Shown piece by piece: positions 1 to 6,996 of a stretch of 10,536 nt of DNA; within the stretch, counting starts at the first letter, position 1; each line of letters opens with the position of its first letter. Both the position numbers and the translations under genes were made by a program. Origin of the DNA: Acidobacteriota bacterium (GTDB lineage: Bacteria; Acidobacteriota; Vicinamibacteria; Vicinamibacterales; UBA2999); NCBI GenBank assembly GCA_947465275.1, contig CANIAI010000042.1, forward strand, positions 1 through 10,536, read 5' to 3'. The notes under the pieces were generated by a model. That model did not search any database and was not told the DNA's origin. It saw only the letters and a list, made by a program, of their open reading frames with translations.

Positions 1-101
1 CCGTCCTCTTCGCCTACAACGTCAAGAAGGGGAACTTCCAGTCGGCCGCCGAGGCGTTCGCCAAGCACTTCAAGGACGATTACCTCTCAAAGCCTCACTG
101 A
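1..101 (+). CDS. 3' end of an unrecognised protein gene
   Basis: Only the last 32 codons and a TGA stop (99-101) lie in the window; the reading frame begins at base 3. The codons end almost always in G or C, as in the other genes here, so I read this as real coding sequence. The tail contains a short amphipathic stretch (GNFQSAAEAFAKHFKDDY) with regularly spaced Phe/Ala and Lys/Asp. I do not recognise the family from this fragment. It is co-oriented with ogt, 49 bp upstream of the preferred ogt start, so the two could share a transcript. The 5' part lies outside the window. Confidence 0.6.
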   Translation, partial: VLFAYNVKKGNFQSAAEAFAKHFKDDYLSKPH

Positions 102-150
102 AGCCGGTGGCGTGGGCCGGATGCGCCACGGGGTGCGGTACGGTGAAGGC

Positions 151-777
151 ATGATCGATACGTCTCCGGTGGGCTCGCCGGACGCCAGCCGCGCCCTCCA
201 CGACGCCCTTCGGTTGCTCGACGCCGCCAGCCAGGCAGCGTCGGTGGACGGCCGCGTCCGGGTGACGGTCACCACGATCGACTCCCCGGTCGGCCCGCTG
301 CTGCTCGGCGCGAGCGCCGACCACCTGCTGCTGCTCGAGTTCACCGAGCCTGACCGGCTCACCCGCCAGCTCACGCGGCTCGGCGCCACCCTGGGGGCGA
401 CGTTCGAGGCCGGCGACGCGCCGCTGCTCGCCGAGACCGCGCGCCAGCTCTGCGACTACTTCGCCCGCCGGCGCACCACGTTCGACCTGCCGCTCGGCCT
501 CCGCGGCACGCCGTTCCAGGTGGCCGTCTGGCGCGCGTTGCTGGCCATTCCCGCCGGCGAGACGCGCAGCTACTCGGACGTGGCCCGTGCCGTCGAGCGT
601 CCCGACGCCGTGCGCGCCGTCGCCCGCGCCAACGGCGACAACCGGCTGGCGATCGTCGTCCCCTGCCACCGCGTGATCGGCGCCGACGGCTCGCTCACCG
701 GCTATGGCGGCGGCCTCTGGCGCAAGCAGCGGCTGCTCGACCTGGAGCGCGGCGTCCGCTCGCTCCTCGACGCCTGA
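151..777 (+). CDS. ogt: Methylated-DNA--protein-cysteine methyltransferase (O6-alkylguanine-DNA alkyltransferase)
   Basis: The protein repairs O6-alkylguanine and O4-alkylthymine by moving the alkyl group to its own cysteine, a single-turnover suicide reaction in the cytoplasm. Read from ATG 151 it has 208 residues. Residues 36-115 form the N-terminal RNase H-like domain (starting near VTVTTIDSPVGPLLLGAS). Residues 119-200 form the DNA-binding and catalytic domain: GTPFQVAVWRAL at 119-130, the recognition helix RAVARANGDN at 155-164, the active site PCHR at 171-174 with acceptor Cys172, then VIGADGSLTGYGGG and a closing RKQRLLDLE helix. Residue 165 is Arg where many members have Pro, a variation also known in Ada-like proteins. 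A start at GTG 112 would add 13 residues without domain homology. ATG 151 has a purine-rich ggtgaagg just before it. The first 35 residues form an unassigned extension. Confidence 0.95.
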   Translation: MIDTSPVGSPDASRALHDALRLLDAASQAASVDGRVRVTVTTIDSPVGPLLLGASADHLLLLEFTEPDRLTRQLTRLGATLGATFEAGDAPLLAETARQLCDYFARRRTTFDLPLGLRGTPFQVAVWRALLAIPAGETRSYSDVARAVERPDAVRAVARANGDNRLAIVVPCHRVIGADGSLTGYGGGLWRKQRLLDLERGVRSLLDA

Positions 778-817
778 CCGGTTGCACGGAGATTCGGGAT
801 CGAGCAGCCGTGAGCGC

Positions 818-1089
818 GACGTCCACGTCCTCGAGGCGACGCTCCGCGGAATCGCGCTCAACATCGAGCCCCTCACACTGTGCACCGAGGCCTCGAAACC
901 GTGCACCGGCACAAATGACGTGAACATCCGCCCCGATCGCGCGTCACTCAGCACGAATCGCGCGTCATTCCCGTGCCATCGCGCGGAAACCTGACCCAAA
1001 CACTGTGCACCGTGCCCCTCGACGCGAACATCGAGGGGTCTGACGCCAACTTCGAGGGGGTCAACGCGTTCGGTGAGCCCCTTCGTGCC
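818..1089 (+). repeat. Degenerate 21-bp tandem array (decayed heptapeptide repeat)
   Basis: Written in rows of 21 from position 860 (860, 881, 902, 923, 944, 965), the sequence lines up column by column. Rows at 923, 944 and 965 all end in atcgcgcg-type blocks, and ATCGCGCG recurs at 936, 957 and 978. After one 1-bp slip, AACATCGAGGGG (1027) and AACTTCGAGGGG (1048) are again 21 bp apart. In the ogt-sense direction the rows translate as heptads: NIEPLTL, CTEASKP, CTGTNDV, NIRPDRA, SLSTNRA, SFPCHRA, then in the shifted frame NIEGSDA, NFEGVNA, FGEPLRA. This suggests an ancestral unit near N-I-E-P-x-D-A. A TGA at 992-994 and the slip break the frame, so it is not a working gene now. A 13-base block, ACACTGTGCACCG, occurs at 875 and 1000. 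Confidence 0.7.
1015..1038. other. Perfect 8-bp hairpin inside the 21-bp array
   Basis: CCCCTCGA (1015-1022) and TCGAGGGG (1031-1038) are perfect complements around the 8-base loop CGCGAACA. No T-run follows on either strand, so I do not call it an intrinsic terminator, although it is the best hairpin between ogt and the next gene. It may simply result from opposing units of the array. Confidence 0.4.
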
Positions 1090-1121
1090 GCAGCGGAGGG
1101 TGGAACGGACGCCGGGGACGG

Positions 1122-1440
1122 CCGGGAACGCCGTGCGGACGGGCACCGGCTCGGCGCCTCCGGTGCTGCGGCCGGCTGAACGCGCCGTGCGGACGGGCAC
1201 CGGCCGGGCGCCTCCGGTGCTGCGGCCGGGAACACTCCCTCCGTTCGTACCCTGTCGCTGCCCGAGCGCGTAGCGCCGGATCCGGGGCGGTGGTCGTCAG
1301 GCGCGAGACACACCGGAGCTGGTTCGCACAACCAGAACGCAGGGGCGGAACGCGCTCGGACGAATCACTGCGCTCGCGTTCCGGCTCCCTGCATCGCGAG
1401 TCGCCCTGCATCGGCCTGGCACAGTCGGCGCCCATCCGGC
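1122..1440 (-). repeat. Dispersed intergenic element, copy A (full length)
   Basis: Read on the minus strand from 1440 to 1211, this copy aligns base for base with 2111-2340 (copy B): 230 columns without a gap and about 36 mismatches by hand count. It begins GCCGGATGGGCGCCGACTG and ends in a tandem hairpin unit. The unit starts at 1226 and again at 1172 (reading leftwards, period 54); the first 44 bases of the two units differ at only two positions. Each carries GCACCGG/CCGGTGC arms around a 10-base loop. Inner stems are CGCGTTCC (1375-1382) with GGAACGCG (1347-1354), and CTGGTT (1319-1324) with AACCAG (1330-1335). The element starts about 16 bp past the GNAT stop and runs in the same direction as that gene. 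The left boundary is approximate. Confidence 0.8.
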
Positions 1441-1456
1441 ACCCGCCCCACGCACC

Positions 1457-1987
1457 TCAGCTGAGGATCCGCTCCCAGAACGCCACGTCGCCCCACCGTC
1501 CGTGCTTGAAACCGACCTGCTCGAAGTGCGCGACCTTCCGCATCCCGAATTTCTCGTGGATGCGGATGCTCGCGTCGTTGGGCAGGGCGATCCCGCCGAT
1601 TACCGCGTGCACGCCGCGCGCGCGCAGCCGTTCGAACAGCACTGTGTAGAGAGCCGAGCCAAGGCCGCGCCCGGATAGGCCGTCCTCCAGGTACACCGTG
1701 ATCTCGACACTGAAGCGGTAGGCGCTGCGGGCACGCCAGGGCGACGCGTACGCATATGCGCGCACGACGCCGTCAACGTCGAGCACGAGCCACGGCAGCC
1801 CCGCGCCCTGCTGGTCGGCGACACGCTGCGCCATCTCGCCGGCGGTCACGTCGTTCTCTTCGAACGTGACCGTCGTCTCGCGAATGTACTGGTTGTAGAT
1901 CGACGCCAGCCGCTCGCCGTCCGCCGCGACAGCGTCGCGCACGACCGGCGGCACAGCGTGCCGCGTGGAGGTGTCGTGAACCGACAT
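1457..1987 (-). CDS. GNAT family N-acetyltransferase, phosphinothricin acetyltransferase-like
   Basis: This is a cytoplasmic acetyl-CoA-dependent N-acetyltransferase of the Pat/Bar/MnaT type, whose members acetylate small amines such as phosphinothricin, methionine sulfoximine or certain amino acids. Read from the ATG at 1987 it has 176 residues, the usual length. The fold starts at VVRDAVAADGERLASIYNQY (15-34). The acetyl-CoA motif is SGRGLGSALY at 105-114, with Ser in place of the usual Gln/Arg of (Q/R)xxGxG. IALPNDASIRIHEKFGM (133-149) and FKHGRWGDVAFWE (160-172) are typical of the phosphinothricin group. A longer reading from GTG at 2059 adds 24 Arg/Ala-rich residues encoded partly by repeat DNA and is unlikely. 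No clear Shine-Dalgarno site precedes 1987. The true substrate is unknown. The gene lies between inverted element copies A and B. Confidence 0.93.
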   Translation of the reverse strand: MSVHDTSTRHAVPPVVRDAVAADGERLASIYNQYIRETTVTFEENDVTAGEMAQRVADQQGAGLPWLVLDVDGVVRAYAYASPWRARSAYRFSVEITVYLEDGLSGRGLGSALYTVLFERLRARGVHAVIGGIALPNDASIRIHEKFGMRKVAHFEQVGFKHGRWGDVAFWERILS

Positions 1988-2028
1988 GGGCGTGCGGCGA
2001 TGGTACCGCACCCCGGCACGCGCAGCAT

Positions 2029-2052
2029 GCGCGCGCGAAGCGCCGCGCCCGC
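2029..2052 (+). repeat. 24-bp exact repeat ahead of element copy B
   Basis: These 24 bases, including CGCGAAGCGCCGCGCCCGC, recur without change at 6927-6950, in the same orientation and at a similar distance ahead of copy C (58 bp here, 46 bp there). A related block occurs at 2085-2107. A short CCCCGGCA precedes both copies (2011 and 6903). It may be the outer edge of the dispersed element. It lies about 42 bp upstream of the GNAT start codon. Confidence 0.7.
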
Positions 2053-2110
2053 GGGGCACGATGGAGTCACCGTCGTAGTGAGCCGTGCGCGGAGCGCAGC
2101 GCGCGCCGGC

Positions 2111-2424
2111 GCCGGATCGGCGCCGACTGTGCCAGGCCGAAGGTGGGCGACGCGCATGCCATGGAGCAGGAACGCGAGCGCAGCGATTCCTCCGAACGCG
2201 TTCCGTCCCTGCGTTCGAGCTGTTGGAATCAGCTCAAACGTGTCTCGCGCCTGGCGACCGGCGCACCGGATCCGGGACTACGCGTTCGGGGAGCGACAGA
2301 GTACGAGCGGAGGGAGCGTTCCCGGCCGCAGCACCGGAGGCGCCGAGCCGGTGCCGGCGTGCGCTGTGCGACCGGGGCGGGCCGCAGCACCGAAGGCGGA
2401 CAGCCGGTGCCGGCGGGCGCGGCG
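2111..2424 (+). repeat. Dispersed intergenic element, copy B (full length)
   Basis: This copy is in inverted orientation to copy A and matches it without gaps from 2111 to 2340. It begins GCCGGATCGGCGCCGACTG. Inner stems are GGAACGCG (2169-2176) with CGCGTTCC (2197-2204), and GAGCTG (2217-2222) with CAGCTC (2230-2235). The second stem is extended past one mismatch by CGTT (2212-2215) and AACG (2237-2240). The right end carries two hairpin units starting at 2325 and 2381 (period 56): GCACCGG 2331-2337 with CCGGTGC 2348-2354, and GCACCG 2387-2392 with CGGTGC 2405-2410. Together with 1988-2110 and the terminator-like hairpin it fills the gap between the GNAT start and the nuclease stop. I see no protein gene here. 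Confidence 0.8.
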
Positions 2425-2443
2425 CGTCTGTGTGCAGAGCGAC

Positions 2444-2468
2444 GGGGAGCGGCACGATGCCGCCCCCC
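2444..2468 (-). terminator. Strong hairpin just downstream of the nuclease gene
   Basis: On the minus strand the sequence folds into an 11-bp stem with a 3-base loop: GGGGGGCGGCA, loop TCG, then TGCCGCTCCCC, with one G-T wobble. It begins 12 bp past the nuclease stop codon. No U-run follows, so it would be an L-shaped GC-type terminator or a 3'-end stabiliser and not a textbook intrinsic terminator. Position and stem strength are the evidence. Confidence 0.5.
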
Positions 2469-2480
2469 ATCCGGTCCGTC

Positions 2481-5400
2481 CTACTTCGTGAACGTGAAGT
2501 CGGCCGTGTACTGGTTGCCGTCCGTGAAGCGGACGATCAGCCGCCGGCAGCCGGTCCACGCCTTCTCGGTCTTCCAGACGTAGCTGTAGCTGTCGGTCGT
2601 TGCGTCGTAGGTGAGGCCGCTCTGCCCCGCGGTCGTGACTTCCTCGACCGGGTCGAGCACGGCCGTGGCATCACAGACCATCGGCACCGAGGCCGGGTAG
2701 CCCGCCGCGAAGATCGCGAGCCCCTGGTTGCCCGAGAGGCTGAACTTCACCGGCACGGCGCTTCCCGCCTTCACCACGTTCATCACCGGCGCCGGGTCGA
2801 CCGGCCGCCGGAATCCGGAGAAGGCCCAGACGACGTTCACCGTCGCCGGCGCGGTGGCGGTGAGGCCGCCCGGATCGGTGACGCGCACCTGCACGGTCCG
2901 CGCAAGCGGCGCCTGCAGGCCGACCGCGGAGAAGGTGACCGACTGCCCCACCGTCTCGAAGGTGCCGTCGTTGTCGAGGTCCCACGCGTAGGTCAGCGTC
3001 GCCTCTTCCGGGTCGGCACCGGTGGCGGTGAGCGTCACCGTCTGCCCCTCGACCACCTGATACGGACCGCCCGCCACGACCGACGGCGCGCGGTTCAGGT
3101 CGAGGCCGACGACCACGGGGTCGTGGTCCGAGATCCGGTAGGCATCCGCCGCGTACAGCGACGTGACCTGCCCGGCCGACTTGAAGTTGGTGTTGTAGTC
3201 GAGCACGCTCGGCTCGTCGGCGTTGATGTGCCACTCGGCGACGCCGGTCACCTGGCCCACCAGGGACGCCGACCCGAGCGCGTGATCGAGGTAGCCCCAC
3301 TGCCCGTCGAACGCGTAGGAGTAGGCGGTCGGCCCGACGAAGGTCGAGACGAGGTTCGTGAAGCCGTTCGCCTCGAGCGTCGCGACCGGCGTCTCCTTCG
3401 CGTAGGCGTTCAGGTCACCCATCAGCAGGACGTCCGGCTCGGCGGTGCCGGTCGGGTCTGACGCCAGCCACTGCGACAGCAGCGTCGCCGCCGCCGTGCG
3501 GACGGCCGCGCACGCGGCCTGTCCGTCACCCGTGTCGGCCAGGTCGCACGCGCTCCCCTTGCTCTTGAGGTGGTTCACCGTGAGGATGAACCGCGCGCCG
3601 GTGCCCACCTCTTCGAGCGCCTGCGCCAGCGCCGGACGGTTGCGCGGGGCGCCGTCGCCGCCGTTCACGAACGCGGTGGTGTTCAGCACCGCGGTCTGCC
3701 CGACGAGACTCACGCGCGACGGCTTGTAGAGCATGCCGACCTTGATCGCGTCGGTGCCGAGCGCGTTCACCTGCCCGGTGCGCGCGTCGACGTCGATGAA
3801 CGCATACGTCCCCGGCGCGGTCGCCAGGTTCAGCTGGTTCTCGAGGAACGCGATGGCGCTCGACGCGCCGTAGCCGTCGTTCTCCATCTCGACGACACCG
3901 ACGACGTCGGCCTGCGTTCCGAGGATCGCCGCCACCGTCTTCGGCCACTGCCGGTCGAACTCCGCCTGCGAGTCGGCACCACGGCAATCAGCGGCCGCGC
4001 CGCCGACGCCGAAGGTGCAGCCGCTGAACGTGTTGAAGAAGTTCAGCAGGTTCATCGTCGAGACGCGCAGGCGTCCACCAACGGCGGGTGCCTCGGTTGG
4101 GCGCGGGTTCGCCGGCACGAAGTCCGGCGCGCCGCCGCCGAGGGCGCCGAACGGCCGCAGCCGGAAGGCGTTGCCGCTCGCCGCATTGCCGCCCCAGCCG
4201 TAGCTCATCACGCCGAGGGCGCCGGTGAGCGTGTCGCCGCCGCGCAGCGTGTTCGACGCGCTGAGCGGCAGGCCGCCGCGCCCGAAGCGAATCGGGTCGG
4301 GATTCTGCGACTGCAGGTCGTCGTCGAGGATGATCCGGTTGAGGTCGTTGGCCGCCTGCATCGCCAGCGCCGGCGCGCCCGGCGCCGCCACGTTGGTCGG
4401 CTGCGCCAGCCGGTCGCTCGACGAGAGCACCACCTGGCCGAAGCGTCCGAGCTGGAAGTGCTCGGTCACGTAGAGGGTCTGCGGCATCTGCACCAGCATC
4501 CCCTCGTACCGCTCGAAGTAGCCGGCATCGGGGGCCGGCAGCGTCACGGGCGTCGCCGTGACGCTCGCGCCACTGCTGCACGTCGTGATCGCCGTCACGC
4601 TGCTCAGCTGCGTCTGGTCCTGGAACTCCGCGACCGTGCCGGTGACCACCACCTCGTCGCCAAGGTTCACCGTGTTCGCGTTGCCGTTGAACACGAAGAT
4701 CGCGTCGGAGGTCGCCGGGTTGCCGTCGCCCACCGGGTCCTGGATGTATAAGCCGCGCAGGTAGCTGCTCGTGCCGCCCGAGCCCGGATATTCGAAGTCA
4801 CCCACGACCACGCCGCGGGTGGTTCGCACGCCGGTGAGCGCCGCCGAGGCGCCGGTCCCCTGGATCGAGGGGATGGTCGTGAACGGCAGGGTGCAGCGGT
4901 CGACGAACGTATCGAATTCCGCGATGTAGTCAGCCGCCATCGTGTCGGGCGGGTCGTTCGCGTCGACGTCCGACACCTGGCTTCCGGATACGGTCAGCGT
5001 GCAGTGCTCGCCCGCGACGAAGTTCGTCGAGGGGTCGAGCAGGAAGGCCGTCTGGCCGCCGCTCACCGCGAGCGCGTGCGTGCCGCTGACCGCGCACGAC
5101 ACCGCGAAGGCGCTGCCGGTCACCGTCACCGGCTCACTGAAGGTCACCGAGAGCGTCTGGTCGAGCGCGACGTCCATCGCGCCTGCCGCGGGGGCACTGC
5201 CCGAGACGGTCGGCGCCGCATCTGCCGCGATGCCGTGCGGGGTGAGCGAGAAGGTGTCGACCGCGAGAACGTCATCGGCGCCGGTGGCGTTGAAGTCGGT
5301 CCAGCGCAGCCAGAACGTCGCGCCCGGCGCAATCGAGAGGCCGGTGATCGTCGACGTCAGCGTGGTGCCGTTGGTATTGCCGTTGAGGGCGCCGACGGTG

Positions 5401-6785
5401 CCTGCCTGCACGGGCGCGAGGAAGTCGAGTGCATCGACGTCGCTCCAGGTGCCGGTGTTGAGGGCGGTGGCGGTGGTGCTGTACTGGAAGTCGAGACGGT
5501 CCGCACGCGCCAGCGCGCCAAGCCGCCACTGCTCGCCCCGGTACGACACGTCGAGGCTCGTGATGATGCCGCCGGTGTTGTTGGTGAACCAGACGCCGAC
5601 CGTCGGGTTGAGCGAGCCGCTCAGCAGGCCGCCGAAGGCCCGGTCGGTGCTGCCGGCCGCGCCGAAGCTGTACGTGTCACCCGCGTTGCTTGAACCGGTG
5701 CCCGTGTTGTACGACGTGTTCGCGTTGGTGCCGCTCTCGAGAAAATCCCAGCCGGTCGGCACCGTCGACGAGGTGCCCGTGTTTGCCAGTGTGTCGAACG
5801 TCTGGGTATAGGCGGAGTCGAGTGCCGTCAGCGTGATCGTCCCCGCGTCCCAGAAGCTCGTCGCGCCCTCCGCACCGGAGGAGGTGCCGGTCGCGCGCAG
5901 CAGGAACTTGCTCCCGAGTGAATCGTCCGGGTCGACGTACCAGTCGGCGGCGATCGCGCCCGCGGCGTCGGCCGAGACCGTGAACGGCGCGTGGCCGTTG
6001 TTGTCGTTCGCCAGGCCGATGTGGGTCACCTGCAGCGTGACCGGCTCGTTGGGGGCGAACCCGCCACCGGTGATGACCGCCGTCTCGCCCGGCTGGTAGT
6101 CGCCCTTGTCGGTCCCGACCTCGGCCCCACGGCTGAACGCGGCGCCGGCCGTCCGGTCGCTGTCGTGCCCGCGCAGCGTCGCGACGAACGCGCCGCCCGC
6201 GACATCGGCCGCGGCAATCGTCCAGTTCGCCTGCACGCGGCCCTGGGCGTCGGCGACCAGGTCGGTCGCCTCGTGCCCCATGCCCGTCTCGGTGCGGCCG
6301 CCCGCGTGGGTCACCTGCAGTGTCACCGCCTCGCCGGCGCCGAACCCGCGGCCGCTCACCGTGACGGTCTCACCGGCGCGATAGGCGGAGGCATCGGTCT
6401 CGGCCACCGGACCGCGCGTGAAGCGGACCGCGGTCGCCTCGCCTGCTGTCGTGCCCGTGGCGTGCGCCTCGAGCTCGTCCATGCCGGGGTCGGACGCCGA
6501 CAGCGTCCAGGTTGCCTCGAAGGCGCCCGTATCGTCGGCCGTGACCGTGAACGCGTCGTGCCCCATGCCCGGCTCGCTCGCGCCACCCGCGTGCGTCACC
6601 TGCAGCGTCACGACGTCCGCCGGGGCGAATCCCGCCCCGGTGACCGTCACCACGTCACCGCCGGCGTACACCGCCTGCCCCACCGCCACCGTCGGCGTAT
6701 ACGACGCCACGGCCGCGCGGGCGACGAACCCGGCGAGCCCCGCCACAACCAGAGCGGCCCAGAGCCGCCCCCGGAATGCCTTCAT
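2481..6785 (-). CDS. Secreted ExeM/NucH-type endonuclease with Ig-like repeats, PKD domain and PxKF C-terminus
   Basis: This is probably an exported metal-dependent nuclease of the endonuclease/exonuclease/phosphatase (EEP) superfamily, 1434 residues. Residues 1-27 are a signal peptide (MKAFRGR, hydrophobic core, ARAAVAS). Three Ig-like repeats start near 40, 135 and 230 (each with GxG/SGF then VTLQVTH). A jelly-roll-like segment spans 318-518 and an SbsA-type Ig domain 523-625. An OB-fold-like region typical of ExeM/NucH proteins spans about 640-895. The EEP domain spans 905-1231 with all expected blocks: MNLLN 911-915, EMEN 966-969, NHLKSKG 1071-1077, GDLNAY 1123-1128, DH 1167-1168, SDHDPV 1219-1224. 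A PKD domain follows (1232-1318). The C-terminal segment contains VPVKFSLSGN (1344-1353), the PxKF signature, and no LPXTG anchor. The ATG at 6785 is chosen because AAGGAG lies 5 bp ahead and a signal peptide follows; an extension to 6893 adds 36 unconvincing residues. Confidence 0.93.
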   Translation of the reverse strand: MKAFRGRLWAALVVAGLAGFVARAAVASYTPTVAVGQAVYAGGDVVTVTGAGFAPADVVTLQVTHAGGASEPGMGHDAFTVTADDTGAFEATWTLSASDPGMDELEAHATGTTAGEATAVRFTRGPVAETDASAYRAGETVTVSGRGFGAGEAVTLQVTHAGGRTETGMGHEATDLVADAQGRVQANWTIAAADVAGGAFVATLRGHDSDRTAGAAFSRGAEVGTDKGDYQPGETAVITGGGFAPNEPVTLQVTHIGLANDNNGHAPFTVSADAAGAIAADWYVDPDDSLGSKFLLRATGTSSGAEGATSFWDAGTITLTALDSAYTQTFDTLANTGTSSTVPTGWDFLESGTNANTSYNTGTGSSNAGDTYSFGAAGSTDRAFGGLLSGSLNPTVGVWFTNNTGGIITSLDVSYRGEQWRLGALARADRLDFQYSTTATALNTGTWSDVDALDFLAPVQAGTVGALNGNTNGTTLTSTITGLSIAPGATFWLRWTDFNATGADDVLAVDTFSLTPHGIAADAAPTVSGSAPAAGAMDVALDQTLSVTFSEPVTVTGSAFAVSCAVSGTHALAVSGGQTAFLLDPSTNFVAGEHCTLTVSGSQVSDVDANDPPDTMAADYIAEFDTFVDRCTLPFTTIPSIQGTGASAALTGVRTTRGVVVGDFEYPGSGGTSSYLRGLYIQDPVGDGNPATSDAIFVFNGNANTVNLGDEVVVTGTVAEFQDQTQLSSVTAITTCSSGASVTATPVTLPAPDAGYFERYEGMLVQMPQTLYVTEHFQLGRFGQVVLSSSDRLAQPTNVAAPGAPALAMQAANDLNRIILDDDLQSQNPDPIRFGRGGLPLSASNTLRGGDTLTGALGVMSYGWGGNAASGNAFRLRPFGALGGGAPDFVPANPRPTEAPAVGGRLRVSTMNLLNFFNTFSGCTFGVGGAAADCRGADSQAEFDRQWPKTVAAILGTQADVVGVVEMENDGYGASSAIAFLENQLNLATAPGTYAFIDVDARTGQVNALGTDAIKVGMLYKPSRVSLVGQTAVLNTTAFVNGGDGAPRNRPALAQALEEVGTGARFILTVNHLKSKGSACDLADTGDGQAACAAVRTAAATLLSQWLASDPTGTAEPDVLLMGDLNAYAKETPVATLEANGFTNLVSTFVGPTAYSYAFDGQWGYLDHALGSASLVGQVTGVAEWHINADEPSVLDYNTNFKSAGQVTSLYAADAYRISDHDPVVVGLDLNRAPSVVAGGPYQVVEGQTVTLTATGADPEEATLTYAWDLDNDGTFETVGQSVTFSAVGLQAPLARTVQVRVTDPGGLTATAPATVNVVWAFSGFRRPVDPAPVMNVVKAGSAVPVKFSLSGNQGLAIFAAGYPASVPMVCDATAVLDPVEEVTTAGQSGLTYDATTDSYSYVWKTEKAWTGCRRLIVRFTDGNQYTADFTFTK

Positions 6786-6790
6786 GTCTG

Positions 6791-6796
6791 CTCCTT
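6791..6796 (-). promoter_or_regulatory. Shine-Dalgarno site fixing the nuclease start
   Basis: AAGGAG on the minus strand lies 5 bases before ATG 6785-6783. It is the clearest ribosome-binding site in the window and places the start directly before a signal peptide, against the longer frame that begins at 6893. Confidence 0.8.
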
Positions 6797-6900
6797 GCAA
6801 TGCGGGCCTGTCTCCGGCCCAGATGCTGATGGAGCAGCATGGCACGACGTCCACATATGAACCAACGCGCCGATGAGCGGTGTTACAGGACATTTATCCG
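6797..6900 (-). other. Leader region of the nuclease gene
   Basis: On the minus strand this stretch precedes the nuclease start. It holds two small hairpins: GGGCC (6804-6808) with GGCCC (6816-6820), and ATGCTG (6823-6828) with CAGCAT (6835-6840). Further upstream, TGTAACA (6881-6887) followed by CGTT (6864-6867) resembles an ECF-sigma -35/-10 pair. The spacing is shorter than usual, so I treat the promoter reading as a guess. The leader is less GC-rich than its surroundings around 6850-6900. Confidence 0.25.
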
Positions 6901-6926
6901 CGCCCCGGCATGCAGTTCCGTGCACC

Positions 6927-6950
6927 GCGCGCGCGAAGCGCCGCGCCCGC
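6927..6950 (+). repeat. 24-bp exact repeat ahead of element copy C
   Basis: This is identical to 2029-2052 and in the same orientation, 46 bp ahead of copy C. It extends the similarity of the B and C neighbourhoods beyond the element body. Confidence 0.7.
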
Positions 6951-6996
6951 AGGTGCGGTGCATCTGTGCTTGGGGGAATTCGGGCGGGGCCGGGGC

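Noticed and set aside
973..1179. Small protein of 68 residues containing DANIEGSDANFEG
   Set aside because: It consists of array units followed by repeat A sequence, with no ribosome-binding site; treated as a remnant of the tandem repeat.
70..1200. Long minus-strand frame of 376 codons opposite ogt
   Set aside because: It lies antisense to a clear ogt gene and continues through the 21-bp array; the translation is Arg/Gly/Val-rich with no domain. It is a GC-driven shadow.
1211..1320. Shared open frame (VFPAAAPEAP-type peptide) in the element copies
   Set aside because: All three copies are open in the same frame, but differences between A and B are spread over all three codon positions, so I see no coding constraint. 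The hairpin structure explains the sequence better.
778..1456. CRISPR array or integron attC cluster
   Set aside because: The 21-bp units are contiguous without spacers, there are no cas or integrase genes, and element A lacks attC R/L box arrangement.
2029..2424. Insertion sequence with transposase
   Set aside because: No transposase frame is present in any copy, and I could not identify a target-site duplication at the approximate edges. A non-autonomous element remains possible.
2085..3461. Plus-strand frame of 458 codons antisense to the nuclease
   Set aside because: It covers the nuclease 3' half and element B, has an Arg/Val/Gly shadow composition and no motif. The same applies to 3570-4751 and 5991-6860.
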